Below, piece by piece: positions 33,447 through 42,484 of a stretch of 64,000 nt of DNA (the stretch's first letter is position 1; each line of letters starts with the position of its first letter). The stretch covers positions 154,042-218,041 of the forward strand of contig JASHNZ010000019.1 in the NCBI GenBank assembly GCA_030041355.1, read 5' to 3'. A program made the translations under genes and the position numbers. The stretch is from Nitrososphaerales archaeon. GTDB taxonomy: Archaea; Thermoproteota; Nitrososphaeria; Nitrososphaerales; CADDZS01. The notes beneath the pieces were generated by a model. The model searched no databases. It was not told the origin of the DNA and saw nothing but the letters and a program-made list of their open reading frames with translations.

Positions 33447-34475
33447 TTGGACAAGATTGGCATAGGATTCAATGCAGATGTACCAGTACCACTTATGATT
33501 CAATATGCTACGACTGCTGAAAGTCTGGGGCTGGACAGCATATGGTTACACGAACATTCTTTCGGACGGGACGCCGTATCTTATCTTAGCGCAGAAGCTC
33601 AGAGCACTAAAAAAATCAAGCTTGGAGTTGCCTGCCTTAGTAGTTACACGCGGCACCCAATCGTACTAGCGATGTCGATCCTTACCCTTCAGGAGGCGAG
33701 TCAGGGCAGAGTAACACTGGGACTGGGAACCGGTTTCCCAATGAGGTTGGACGCCTTAGGGATAAAACATGACAAACCCATCGGCGCTTTAAAAGAGACT
33801 ATTGACATTTGCAGAGCTGTGTGGAACGGTGGCAATGTCACATTCGACGGCAAGACATTTTCTCTAAAGAATGTGAAATCGATAGTGGGAAAGCCCGAGA
33901 CGACTATACCGATCTTTATCGCGGGTTGGAAGAAACAGATGCTTGCTCTGACTGGCGCTATGGCAGATGGCTACGTCGCAAAGGGAGGGGAGTCTCCACA
34001 ATCTCTTTCAAGAATTGTCTCGGGAATTCGGTCTTCTGCGGAAAAACACAGCCGGAAAATGAGCGATCTCGAGATCTGCGCTTATCTTCTAACATTCGTC
34101 GGCGAAAACAAGAGTCAAGCCTTCGAAGTTGCAAGGAAAGATCCTTTCGTCAATTACATGCTTTCTGTTCAGGACGAATATTTGTACGAAGAGACAGGAA
34201 TTTCACCGGAGTTAAAGAAACCCATCGCAGAAAATTTCTTCAAGGGTCGGCTCGACGAATCATCTAAACATGTCACCGAGGAAATGCTTGATTCTTTCAC
34301 GATCTGTGGCACAATTGACGAAGTAGGAGATCGAGTCGAAACATACGTGAAATCCGGCCTGACACTGCCTATCCTACAACCAATCAGCATGAAACAGCAG
34401 GATGTGTCCTCCGTGCTTAACGCAGCAAGCACGCTTATTTCTGCGCGGATTGATAGACCAGTTCCACCTTGGTAA
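33447..34475 (+). CDS. LLM-class F420-dependent oxidoreductase
   Basis: 342 residues, TIM-barrel flavin/F420 enzyme. 'KIGIGFNADVPVPLMIQYATTAESLGLDSIWLHEH' (in part) opens the fold. 'IKLGVACLSSYTRHPIVLAMSILTLQEASQGRVTLGLGTGFP' (in part) is the Mer-like core, and 'TTIPIFIAGWKKQMLALTGAMADGY' the second half. It is more like glucose-6-phosphate dehydrogenase (Fgd)/Mer relatives than luciferase itself. TTG start with AAGGAG at 33428-33433. Substrate unknown. Confidence 0.87.
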   Translation: MDKIGIGFNADVPVPLMIQYATTAESLGLDSIWLHEHSFGRDAVSYLSAEAQSTKKIKLGVACLSSYTRHPIVLAMSILTLQEASQGRVTLGLGTGFPMRLDALGIKHDKPIGALKETIDICRAVWNGGNVTFDGKTFSLKNVKSIVGKPETTIPIFIAGWKKQMLALTGAMADGYVAKGGESPQSLSRIVSGIRSSAEKHSRKMSDLEICAYLLTFVGENKSQAFEVARKDPFVNYMLSVQDEYLYEETGISPELKKPIAENFFKGRLDESSKHVTEEMLDSFTICGTIDEVGDRVETYVKSGLTLPILQPISMKQQDVSSVLNAASTLISARIDRPVPPW

Positions 34476-34566
34476 GCAATACAAGGAAACGACCTACCTT
34501 CCAAAAGTATCCCGCAATTTATCTTGGAAGAGACTAACCAGAACCCCTTACAACATTGTAAGGAAG

Positions 34567-35619
34567 CTAGCACGCTTTTCCAACAAGAGCATATTTTACT
34601 TGAGGCTTCCCTTCGACAAGCTCGTCGACTTCGGCTATCGTTCCCCTTCTTTTCAAATACTCTAGATGAGCCAGAGTTTCCATTATCGCGGCTCTCCTCT
34701 CCCAAGGTCCCAGAGTTTCCCAACTTCCGCTATACCATTTTAGCTTTGTTGAGATTTGATAGCCCGACATCAATTCATCCGCCGATTTCCTCAATACAGA
34801 AAGAGCATCTTCTAGTCTGTCATTGTGATGAGCTTTGATCTCCCCTGCTCTCTTCTGGAGAGCCGAAAACAGATGCTCATGGCTAGGCAGAACCGATGCC
34901 ACTTCCAATTCCCTCACTTTGTCCAGGGATATCAGGTAATCTCCAAGTGGGTCGCCACGATAGTAAGGGCCAAGAGAAACGTTCGGCGTTATAGTCGGGA
35001 GAATGTGGTCGCCGGAAAAAAGGACTTTCGACATTCGATCGTATAGACAGATTGTTCCCACCGTATGACCCGGCGTTGGAATGACTTCGAAATTCCATTT
35101 GTCTCCAACCCTTAGGTTCTCTCCCCCCTCAACGATGGTCGTAGGCTTAGGAGGTCTGAAAAAGTGAAGCATTTCAGCTGAAGCATCAAGAATCGCGCTC
35201 AATTCTTCATCAGGGGTCCCGTGTTCTGCGAGCCATTCATGAAGCTCCGTAATGAATCCGTTGTACTCGTCATAGCTGTCCAAAATCAGAGAAGCATCCG
35301 CGCGATGGATGATAAGTTTGGAATTTGGTGCTAAATCTCTAATTTGCTCTGCGAGTCCGAAATGGTCTGGATGGAGGTGCGAAATAACTGTTGTTTTGAT
35401 TTTCCCTATGGAAAACCCGATCTCGGAAAGGGAGGACTGTAACGCGACGAATGCTTCCTCGCTGGGCCACCCGGCGTCTATGAGCAGATTATCATCCGCA
35501 TCTTTGGCAAGGTACGCAAATACGTAACCAAGCGATCTGATTGGTATTGGAAGCCGGATCTGGTAGAGACCGGGAAGGATTTCGACTATCCTGTTTGAGC
35601 TCAAACCTGAATAATTCAC
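34567..35619 (-). CDS. Metallo-beta-lactamase fold hydrolase with C-terminal winged helix
   Basis: 350 residues. The zinc motif HLHPDHFGL is at about 91-99, a His follows in 'PTPGHTVGTICLYD' and an Asp in 'LFSGDHILP'. The last ~90 residues ('HHNDRLEDALSVLRKSADELMSGYQI', 'ERRAAIMETLAHLEYLKRRGTI') form a helical winged-helix-like tail, as in LACTB2-type and glyoxalase II-like hydrolases. Possible substrates are thioesters (acyl-CoA or lactoylglutathione-like) or RNA. The first is favoured by nearby acyl-metabolism genes, but this is only an inference. Confidence 0.85.
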   Translation of the reverse strand: MNYSGLSSNRIVEILPGLYQIRLPIPIRSLGYVFAYLAKDADDNLLIDAGWPSEEAFVALQSSLSEIGFSIGKIKTTVISHLHPDHFGLAEQIRDLAPNSKLIIHRADASLILDSYDEYNGFITELHEWLAEHGTPDEELSAILDASAEMLHFFRPPKPTTIVEGGENLRVGDKWNFEVIPTPGHTVGTICLYDRMSKVLFSGDHILPTITPNVSLGPYYRGDPLGDYLISLDKVRELEVASVLPSHEHLFSALQKRAGEIKAHHNDRLEDALSVLRKSADELMSGYQISTKLKWYSGSWETLGPWERRAAIMETLAHLEYLKRRGTIAEVDELVEGKPQVKYALVGKAC

Positions 35620-35645
35620 CTTAATATCGGAAGTCTTGAAAAAAG

Positions 35646-36551
35646 CTAAGTTCTATCCTTGCGCTCTCTTCTCACTAGATTCTCAATAAAAAACTCGCCC
35701 GCTCGATAAGAGGTTCTTACAAGAGGCCCCGAAGCGACAGATTTGAAGCCTAGGGATTCTCCGATCATTCTAAAGCGTTCAAACTTTGATGGTGGCACAT
35801 ATTCTTCAACGGCGAGATGCCAAGAAGAAGGCCGAAGGTATTGCCCAATTGCAAGTATGTCCACATCGATTGACCGCAGATCCTTTATTGACCGAATTAT
35901 TTCCTCATCTCTTTCGCCCAGACCCAGCATGATCGAGGACTTCGTGTAGATAGAATCATCCATTTCCTTTACAGCTTTCAAAACTTTAAGCGATTGAGCA
36001 TAATTGGCTCTTCTGTCTCTTGCGACAGTTTGGAGCCTTTCCACAGTTTCGATGTTGTGCGCAAACACATCCGGGTGAGCCTCAACAACCTTTCTTACCG
36101 CAACCAAATCACCTTGGAAATCTGGAGTAAGAACTTCAATCAACATGTCAGGACAGTTCTTTCTTGTCTCAGCAATAGTCTTCGCGAAGTGAGCTGCCCC
36201 GCCATCTCCAAGATCATCCCTATCTACTGAGGTTAGAACAATGTAGTTCAGATTCATCTGTTTTAGAGCGTACCCAATTTTCTGCGGTTCAAATTCATCG
36301 ACGACCTGCTTTGGATTGCCACTTGTTACTGCGCAAAACCTGCAACCCCTAGTGCAGACATCGCCCAAAAGCATGAAAGTGGCAGTTCCGCCTCCCCAGC
36401 ACTCACCAATATTCGGACAATGAGCTTCCTCGCAGACAGTGTGGAGTCCGAGATTGTCTGATAATTCCTTGATCCGCTTGTAGCTTTCGCCTGAGGGCAG
36501 TTTGACTTTCAGCCAATCTGGTTTCGGAATATGAGCGGAAGCTTGAGCCAA
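35646..36551 (-). CDS. lipA: Lipoyl synthase
   Basis: 301 residues. Radical SAM enzyme that inserts two sulfurs into octanoyl groups of 2-oxoacid dehydrogenases or glycine cleavage H protein. The auxiliary cluster is 'CEEAHCPNIGECW' and the radical SAM cluster 'CTRGCRFCAV'. 'YIVLTSVDRDDLGDGGAAHFAKTI' and 'GLGERDEEIIRSIKDLR' follow, with the Arg-Ser-Ser-type end reading 'LVRTSYRAGEF'. Its presence implies lipoylated enzymes or a glycine cleavage system elsewhere. Confidence 0.95.
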   Translation of the reverse strand: MAQASAHIPKPDWLKVKLPSGESYKRIKELSDNLGLHTVCEEAHCPNIGECWGGGTATFMLLGDVCTRGCRFCAVTSGNPKQVVDEFEPQKIGYALKQMNLNYIVLTSVDRDDLGDGGAAHFAKTIAETRKNCPDMLIEVLTPDFQGDLVAVRKVVEAHPDVFAHNIETVERLQTVARDRRANYAQSLKVLKAVKEMDDSIYTKSSIMLGLGERDEEIIRSIKDLRSIDVDILAIGQYLRPSSWHLAVEEYVPPSKFERFRMIGESLGFKSVASGPLVRTSYRAGEFFIENLVRRERKDRT

Positions 36552-36715
36552 GCGAATCTCCTCTGTTTTCTAGTTTTGCTCAATTAATGCATATCTCTGA
36601 CTATAACCACAAAAACTAGCGATGGCTCACTTTACTAATCTCACATAAATTAACTGCAATTCTTATAAAAAAAGCTAATAACGGATTTTCGCATCTGTGT
36701 CTGGCAGACTGTTTT

Positions 36716-38083
36716 ATGCCAGCTATCAAGATCAATTCCACTCCTCCCGGTCCCAAAGCCAAGAAAATTGTTGAGGAAACAAACAGAGTTCTGTCGCCTT
36801 CTATCGCCAGATTTTACCCGCTTGTTATAGATCACGCTCACGATTGCATCGTGGAGGATGTAGATGGAAATAGCTACATTGACTTTAACTCTGGAATAGC
36901 TGTGCTTGGAGTTGGATCGACAAATGACAGAATCGTCAAAGCCGCCACGGAACAGTTGAAGAAATTTACTCATTATTCTTACACCGATTTCTATTATGAA
37001 AACATAAACGAACTTGCTGAGAAACTGATTGCCATCTTTCCATGCAATGCGAAAAAGGAAGCGAAGCAGGTCTTCTACGGAAACTCTGGGACAGAAGCGA
37101 ACGAGGCTGCAATTAAACTCGCTCGATACGCTACCAAACGACCAAGGTTGATGGCATATACGGGTTCATTTCATGGAAGAACCACGGGCGCCATGTCGCT
37201 TACCGCCAGCAAAATAGCTCAGGTCAAAGGTTTCTCCCCTCTTCTTTCCGGCGTAGAGCACGTGCCTTATCCCTATTGTTACAGATGTCCTCTAAAATTG
37301 GAATATCCGGATTGCGGCTTTGCTTGTATCGACTACATTCAGGAGAATTATTTTGACAAATATGTTCCACCTGAAGAAGTAGCGGCATTTTTCCTCGAAC
37401 CTATACAAGGGGAAGGAGGATATGTCGTTCCACCCGACGATTATTTCAAAGAACTCTTCAAACGCTTTGGGAACTATGGAATTTTGTTCGCGGATGATGA
37501 AGTTCAAAGTGGCATGGGCAGAACAGGGAAGTGGTTTGCAATAGAGCACTTTGGTGTAGTTCCGGATATGATCGCTGTGGCAAAGGCTCTAGGCGGAGGC
37601 TTGCCGATCGGAGCGTTGATCGCGAGAGCAGACCTGATGACATGGCAACCGGGGTCGCACGCGAGTACATTTGGAGGAAATCCTGTTGCAGCAGCTGCTG
37701 GCTTGGCGGTCATCTCTGAAATCGAAGAAAAGAAACTGATGGATAACGCCACAAGACAGGGCGAGTACATGATGCGGATCTTTCACGAGTGGAAAGAAAA
37801 ATACGAGATCATTGGAGATATTCGAGGAAAGGGTCTGATGATAGGGATTGAGATAGTCAAAGACAAAAAATCCAGACAATATGGCAGCGCCGAAGCGAGC
37901 AAAATTACGGAAATGGCTTGGAAGAGAGGCGTACTTTTGATCTCTTGTGGGAGATCTACTTTGCGGGTAGTGCCTCCCCTTACGATAACAAGGGAACTTG
38001 TTGACGAAGCTCTGGAAGTAATAGAAAATGCTGTTGCTGAAGTTAACAAGGAAACTGTTTCTAAACGAAATAAGTTGAACTAA
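36716..38083 (+). CDS. Class III aminotransferase (4-aminobutyrate type)
   Basis: 455 residues with PLP-binding features. 'YGNSGTEANEAAIKLARYAT' holds the phosphate site and 'AYTGSFHGRTTGAMSLTAS' an aromatic stack. 'EPIQGEGGYVVPP' and 'LFADDEVQSGMGRTGKWFA' with the Asp follow, and the catalytic Lys is in 'MIAVAKALGGGLPIGALIA'. Length and the cysteine-rich insert ('YPYCYRCPLKLEYPDCGFACIDY') match archaeal GABA or basic-amino-acid aminotransferases rather than the shorter ArgD/LysJ. Omega-amino substrates such as GABA, ornithine or beta-alanine are plausible. Its TATA box (CTTATAAAAA) lies near 36661. Confidence 0.88.
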   Translation: MPAIKINSTPPGPKAKKIVEETNRVLSPSIARFYPLVIDHAHDCIVEDVDGNSYIDFNSGIAVLGVGSTNDRIVKAATEQLKKFTHYSYTDFYYENINELAEKLIAIFPCNAKKEAKQVFYGNSGTEANEAAIKLARYATKRPRLMAYTGSFHGRTTGAMSLTASKIAQVKGFSPLLSGVEHVPYPYCYRCPLKLEYPDCGFACIDYIQENYFDKYVPPEEVAAFFLEPIQGEGGYVVPPDDYFKELFKRFGNYGILFADDEVQSGMGRTGKWFAIEHFGVVPDMIAVAKALGGGLPIGALIARADLMTWQPGSHASTFGGNPVAAAAGLAVISEIEEKKLMDNATRQGEYMMRIFHEWKEKYEIIGDIRGKGLMIGIEIVKDKKSRQYGSAEASKITEMAWKRGVLLISCGRSTLRVVPPLTITRELVDEALEVIENAVAEVNKETVSKRNKLN

Positions 38084-38105
38084 CACTTGGCCCTGATGGA
38101 CTTCT

Positions 38106-38885
38106 CTATTTCATTTTCTGCGCAACAAAATAGAGACTAGGAGATCCTGCTTGATAGGCTCCTCCAGGCGAAGATAAAACTTGCTGGACTTTAAAGCCAG
38201 TGTCCCCTAGAATTGATTCCAAATCTGACTTGGAGTAGAAGCGCAGTCTAATCTCATCGTTAATCAGTTCGGAAACGCCTTCTCTTTCGAGCAGGTAATA
38301 AGCGTGCCAATCAACAAGATCTGCCTCGATCTTTTTGCTTAGATTTGCTCGAATTATGTTCGATCCGGTTTCATCATCAGAAAAGAAAGCATCAATGAAT
38401 GGCGAATTTAGTAGATTTTCCTTTATGCCCTCAGCGTTTTCGACGTCGAAGATAAAGAGGCCAGAGGGTTGAAGGATTCTTCCTATTTCGCGAAATAGCT
38501 CTTTTGTCTGCGAAGGATTCAAGCCAGCAAGGCTCCAGTACATGCATATCGCGCTATCAAATGAACCCGACTGGAATGGCGCTTTGAGAAAATCGGCTAG
38601 AAGAATCTCCCGTGAAGGTGCTAGGTTGTCAAGCTTTGCACATGTTATTCTCACCATTTGCGAACTAGAATCCATTCCCACGTACTGCCGTTCTATTCGT
38701 AGTTTCAACAATCTCTCCAGATGGCTACCCGTTCCGCAAGAGACATCTATCAGCCGCTTCGAATGACTTGATTCAAGAAGAGTCTCGATCCATTTGGCCT
38801 CTTTCCAGTAATCTCTATACTGGCTCTCGAGTCGATCATAATACTTGGCAAACTCACTATAGAGTTTAGGCGATGCGGGCAACAC
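38106..38885 (-). CDS. Class I SAM-dependent methyltransferase
   Basis: 259 residues. Motif I 'LIDVSCGTGSHLERLLKLR', motif II 'YVGMDSSSQMVRI', 'ILLADFLKAPFQSGSFDSAICMYWSLAGL' and 'GLFIFDVENAEG' place it in the class I superfamily (Methyltransf_11/25 type). Substrate not deducible. Converges on the aminotransferase with a 22-base gap. Confidence 0.83.
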   Translation of the reverse strand: MLPASPKLYSEFAKYYDRLESQYRDYWKEAKWIETLLESSHSKRLIDVSCGTGSHLERLLKLRIERQYVGMDSSSQMVRITCAKLDNLAPSREILLADFLKAPFQSGSFDSAICMYWSLAGLNPSQTKELFREIGRILQPSGLFIFDVENAEGIKENLLNSPFIDAFFSDDETGSNIIRANLSKKIEADLVDWHAYYLLEREGVSELINDEIRLRFYSKSDLESILGDTGFKVQQVLSSPGGAYQAGSPSLYFVAQKMK

Positions 38886-39844
38886 AGGTTGATGGTTTAC
38901 CGAAGATAAATCACTTTATCGGCAAAAGTCGTAATTCGCTCGCCTTTGGTTTCTAGGCATGGCTTGCGGTATCAAGTGGACTATTTCTTTAAGTTCTCTG
39001 TTCAACCATCAGATCCCGGAATACAGTGTATGGGAGAATGCTATTATCAGTCCTGCCCTAACATTCCCACAACGAGAGTGTTTTTATTCTAAATACATCC
39101 CTAGGGGGGCAGGCATGTAAATAGCTACATCCCAAATAGCCATTGTTAGCTTCTAGTGCCCTAACTTTCATCGCTTTATATGAAAATTGAAAAACGGTGG
39201 AAGGCGAGTCCATTTGTACAATGAAGGATCATGAACTGTTGTTGCTGCGACTATACCATCCAAATGCTTGTAATCAAACGATTCGAGACGAACACATTTT
39301 CCCTGAAGCAGGGGTGTTCCAATTCAATCGCGAGCTTCTTCCCTTCTTACCCTTCCTCAAAATTCAGAGACGATATCCAGAATTCACTACAAGAGCATCG
39401 TAGAAAGAGGCAGAAGAAAAAAGAAGAGCAGATGGGCTCTCTCATCCTCTTGCCTGTATCTACTAGTTTGCATCCGCAGGCGTTAGTTAATGATGCTCTT
39501 AGCTCTCGGGGGGGGCCCATTTTTCGGGCCTCCCTTCTATGTCTCTCTGGCTCTCTTACTCATAGACTCATACTCATACACTCATACTCTCGTATTGTAT
39601 AACACACGCACATAATTAGAGCAGTATGCTCCCTAAGAAGAGCATCGGTTAAATCAGTGCGTCAAGAAGTTTATCCATTGGCTCAAAACAAATCCCACAA
39701 AAGAAAATGTGTATGTTTCGACTTCAATCCTCCGGTTAGAGTGGCTCTGCTGATTTTTTTGCAAGAAGAAGCTAAAGGACTAGGTTACAAAGGAAAAGAA
39801 GCATTAAGAGGGGAAGGATAGGAGGAAAAAGCACAGATCGCGGG
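38886..39844. other. Long gene-free stretch with short repeats
   Basis: 960 bases without a convincing gene. Contents: a degenerate copy of a short repeat (AATAGCCATTG...TGCCCTAA, 39136-39164) also found near 50098; a G-run hairpin GGGGGGCCC/GGGCCTCCC around 39509-39534; and a CTCATA-type tandem stretch at about 39555-39595. Open frames at 39197-39403 and 39231-39602 have poor composition and no family likeness, so they are not called. An unrecognised structured RNA around 39430-39600 is possible. Confidence 0.4.
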
Positions 39845-40720
39845 ATGAAGAATTCTGAGCAAAGCGAAACGCTCCCCGACATCGACTCTTTGTGGGACTA
39901 TCAGAATCCGACAGAGTCCGAAGTGCGATTCAAGGAATTGCTTTCGCGAGCCTCGGCCAATTCCGAATATTATCTACAACTGTTGACCCAAATCGCTAGG
40001 GCGCAGGGGCTACAAGGAAAATACTCTGTAGCTCACAAGACATTGGACGGAGTTCTGGAAAGGCTCACAGAGCGCGACGTGGTTGCTCGAACCAGATACC
40101 TGCTGGAACGAGGGCGAGTACTAAATTCCTCAGGAAGGCCGAATGACGGAAGGACCTGTTTTGTTCAGGCTTGGGAAATCGCTTCATCGGCAAGGCTTGA
40201 CTTCTACGCGGTTGACGCGGCGCATATGATTGCAATTGTTGAAAATGTCGAAAACCGAATTGCTTGGAATTACCGCGCACTCGAGATGGCGAGTGCCTCT
40301 AAAGATCCTAGAATCAGAAGATGGATTGGGGGCCTCTACAACAACCTGGGTTGGACTTATTTCGATAGGCAAAATTACCAGAAAGCGCTAGAGCTGTTCC
40401 AAAAAGCACTCGCAGTCCGCGACGAGCAGCAAGACCTTCGAGAGATTCGAATAGCCAAATGGTGCGTTGCCAAGACGATGAGGTATCTCAATCAGGTGGC
40501 TGATGCACTAGACCTCCAGTTAGCCCTGCTAAGCGAATGGGAGCAAACGGGCGCGAAGTCTGGATATGTTTACGAAGAAATCGGCGAATGTATGCTGACT
40601 CTCGGTAGGCAGGATAAGTCAAAGAAATTTTTCGCACTCGCCTACAAGGAACTATCAAGAGACTTATGGCTTGCAGAGCATGAAGGGGGAAGGCTCGAAA
40701 GGTTACGCGAGTTAGGGTGA
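39845..40720 (+). CDS. TPR-repeat protein
   Basis: 291 residues made almost wholly of 34-residue helical pairs. A clear TPR unit is 'GGLYNNLGWTYFDRQNYQKALELFQKALAVRDEQ' (in part), preceded by 'YLQLLTQIARAQGLQGKYSVAHKTLDGVL' and followed by a unit with 'IGECMLTLGRQDKSKKFFALAYKEL'. It resembles tetratricopeptide proteins that assemble partners; none can be named. Soluble, no signal. Isolated between a long spacer and tRNA-Pro. Confidence 0.8.
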   Translation: MKNSEQSETLPDIDSLWDYQNPTESEVRFKELLSRASANSEYYLQLLTQIARAQGLQGKYSVAHKTLDGVLERLTERDVVARTRYLLERGRVLNSSGRPNDGRTCFVQAWEIASSARLDFYAVDAAHMIAIVENVENRIAWNYRALEMASASKDPRIRRWIGGLYNNLGWTYFDRQNYQKALELFQKALAVRDEQQDLREIRIAKWCVAKTMRYLNQVADALDLQLALLSEWEQTGAKSGYVYEEIGECMLTLGRQDKSKKFFALAYKELSRDLWLAEHEGGRLERLRELG

Positions 40721-40799
40721 GGCTTGAACCCTTCTTAAATGCGCTTTGCCAGAAATAATGTGGTTCTGAAATTGATTCTTAATTCAGGTGTATTTAGGG

Positions 40800-40877
40800 C
40801 ATATGCGCATACACATAAGCACAGAGACAGACACAGGCACAAGCAGGCACACAGGCAGGCAGGCACCCACACGAGCG
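40800..40877. repeat. CA/GGCA-rich low-complexity tract
   Basis: About 75 bases built of CACA, GACA and GGCA units (for instance CAGGCAGGCAGGCACCCACA) with almost no T on the plus strand. It lies just downstream of the tRNA-Pro gene, whose transcript would therefore run into a U/G-rich TGCC-repeat tail. It has no unit long enough for CRISPR. Confidence 0.6.
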
Positions 40878-40891
40878 GGGGGAAGAGCATA

Positions 40892-40988
40892 TGGGGTCGG
40901 CCGGATTTGGACCGGCGATCACGAGCGTTCTCGTTTGGAATGGAGCAATCCCGAGGCTCGCATGTTGACCAAGCTACACCACGACCCC
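40892..40988 (-). tRNA. tRNA-Pro(CGG) with canonical intron
   Basis: Read leftward, acceptor GGGGTCG (40988-40982) pairs with CGACCCC (40899-40893) and the discriminator is A (40892). The D stem is GTGT/ACAT, the anticodon stem CGAGC/GCTCG and the T arm GCCGG-TCCAAAT-CCGGC. The anticodon loop CTCGGG is cut after position 37 by a 22-nt intron (40949-40928). The BHB motif is clean: central helix CTCG/CGAG with 3-nt bulges GGA and AAC, cut after the second base of each. The mature tRNA is 75 nt with anticodon CGG. Confidence 0.92.
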
Positions 40989-41026
40989 TCCCAGGGAAGA
41001 CTTATTCGAAGTTTGTGGTTTGCGCT

Positions 41027-41704
41027 TTATGGATTTTTCTTGTATGCGACTGTAACTCCATCGCGGAGTGGGATAATCGCAGCATCAAGTCTCTTATCGG
41101 AATATACAAGCTCATTGAATTTTCTGATTGTAACTGTTTCAGGAGTCTTGTCTTTTGAAAGTGCGACGGCTCCTCCCCAGAGAGTGTTGTCCGCGAACAA
41201 GAGGCCTCCTACACGAAGTGCATCTACGCACGAATCAAGCAAATCAACATAGAGAGTCTTGTCTCCAACATCTAAGAACACCACCTCGAAGAGCCCTTTG
41301 TTTTTCGCCACAATTTCAGGTACGACTCTTCGCGCGTCGCCAGAAATTATCTCGGCATATTTGTCAACGCCCGCTTTCCTGAAATTATTTGACGCGCTCT
41401 CCCGCATTTTTGGATCTAGTTCTATGGTTGTAAGCTTCTTCTTATCGCCTTGAAGGGATCTTGCAATCCAAATTCCCGAATAGCCTGTGGCAGTGCCCAC
41501 TTCAAGAGCCCTTTCAGGTTTAGCGGATTTCAATATCATTGATATCATTCTTCCAACTAAGGGACCAATGATAGGGACCGATCTCTTTTCTGCATCTTTC
41601 TCTATTTCGAAAAGTACGGGGTCGCTCTTAGAAGCGAGCGAAGCCAAATAGCTATCGACTTTTTCATTAATGATTCCGATTTGATAATCTGGGTCACGCG
41701 GCAA
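41027..41704 (-). CDS. O-methyltransferase (caffeoyl-CoA/catechol type)
   Basis: 225 residues. SAM motif I 'ALEVGTATGYSGIWIARSL', 'LTTIELDPKMRESASNNFRKAG', 'EVVFLDVGDKTLYVDLLDSCVDALRVGG' (in part) and 'LFADNTLWGGAV' are the Mg-dependent Methyltransf_3 pattern. 'IGPLVGRMISMILKSAKP' precedes the core. Small-molecule hydroxyl methylation is likely; the acceptor is unknown. Confidence 0.88.
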   Translation of the reverse strand: MPRDPDYQIGIINEKVDSYLASLASKSDPVLFEIEKDAEKRSVPIIGPLVGRMISMILKSAKPERALEVGTATGYSGIWIARSLQGDKKKLTTIELDPKMRESASNNFRKAGVDKYAEIISGDARRVVPEIVAKNKGLFEVVFLDVGDKTLYVDLLDSCVDALRVGGLLFADNTLWGGAVALSKDKTPETVTIRKFNELVYSDKRLDAAIIPLRDGVTVAYKKNP

Positions 41705-41769
41705 TTTACTTGATCATCTAGAATGGGTATTGAAAAAATCTCAAGCGCATATGTGGGTTATTGATTGGT

Positions 41770-42294
41770 CTAGGCGCTTGACGCCTTTCTCTTGCGCTCG
41801 GGTTGCGGGCGTTCCTCAGGAAATCTCGAGAAGTGCTCGTGAACTATGACCCACTGAGGCGGAACCGGTCTATCAATCAGCGCAGAAAAATCCGTGGTCT
41901 CATCTTCCTTCCAAAGAAAGACCATCGATACGCGAGCCTTGGACCTTGCAGGACTGCCTTCGAATCGGTAATCGTTTACAAAAAGGCCCCCGGTCTCCAA
42001 ATGGAACGTCGCAAGAGCTACCGATTCACCCAACAACTCGATTTTCAGTTCCTCGATTTTATAATTGAAATCAGTGATGTTAGAATATGTGAGTTCCTCA
42101 TGCATGAGCGCCTGTTTCAATGACTGTCGCTTGTACGGAGAGCTGTCATCGAACTTGGAGAAAAGCTCCTCGTCCGGATAGTGCATGGCTGCAAGGACAC
42201 CAAAATCTCTATTCTTCGCTGCATCAAAAACTCGATAAATTGCATTCTTGACCTGTCGGCGAAGCTGTTCCTTGGTCCACTGATGAGTACTCAT
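41770..42294 (-). CDS. NTF2-like (SnoaL/DUF4440-type) protein
   Basis: 174 residues. A long N-terminal helix ('LRRQVKNAIYRVFDAAKNRDFGVLAAMHYPDEELFSKFDD', in part) and then curved strands ('NYKIEELKIELLGESVALATFHLETGG', 'SKARVSMVFLWK', 'WVIVHEHFSRFP') give the NTF2 cone fold, ending in the H-x-S/H pattern common to SnoaL-like proteins. Basic tail 'PERKRKASSA'. Function unknown; often an accessory to oxidoreductases. Confidence 0.75.
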   Translation of the reverse strand: MSTHQWTKEQLRRQVKNAIYRVFDAAKNRDFGVLAAMHYPDEELFSKFDDSSPYKRQSLKQALMHEELTYSNITDFNYKIEELKIELLGESVALATFHLETGGLFVNDYRFEGSPARSKARVSMVFLWKEDETTDFSALIDRPVPPQWVIVHEHFSRFPEERPQPERKRKASSA

Positions 42295-42484
42295 TCGTGA
42301 TCATATTTCCCAAGATGACTAAGAGACAATCGGAAAACTCATGCCGGCCGGATTAGCCACTTCTGGTTGCGCACATTCCAACTTAATAATCCTCTCTGTG
42401 AATGTTTCAAACAGGATTAATGCTCTCCCGTATGCGGTAAAACCTCTTAACCATTAAGGCGCCGAACCTGAATAGACTCATCTT

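Noticed and set aside
39197-39602. Two overlapping plus-strand frames in the long gap
   Set aside because: Cys/Ser/Leu-rich, low-complexity translation with no motif and no promoter at sensible distance.
40800-40877. Possible CRISPR-like repeats
   Set aside because: Units are only 4-6 bases and are contiguous without spacers; no cas genes are in the window.
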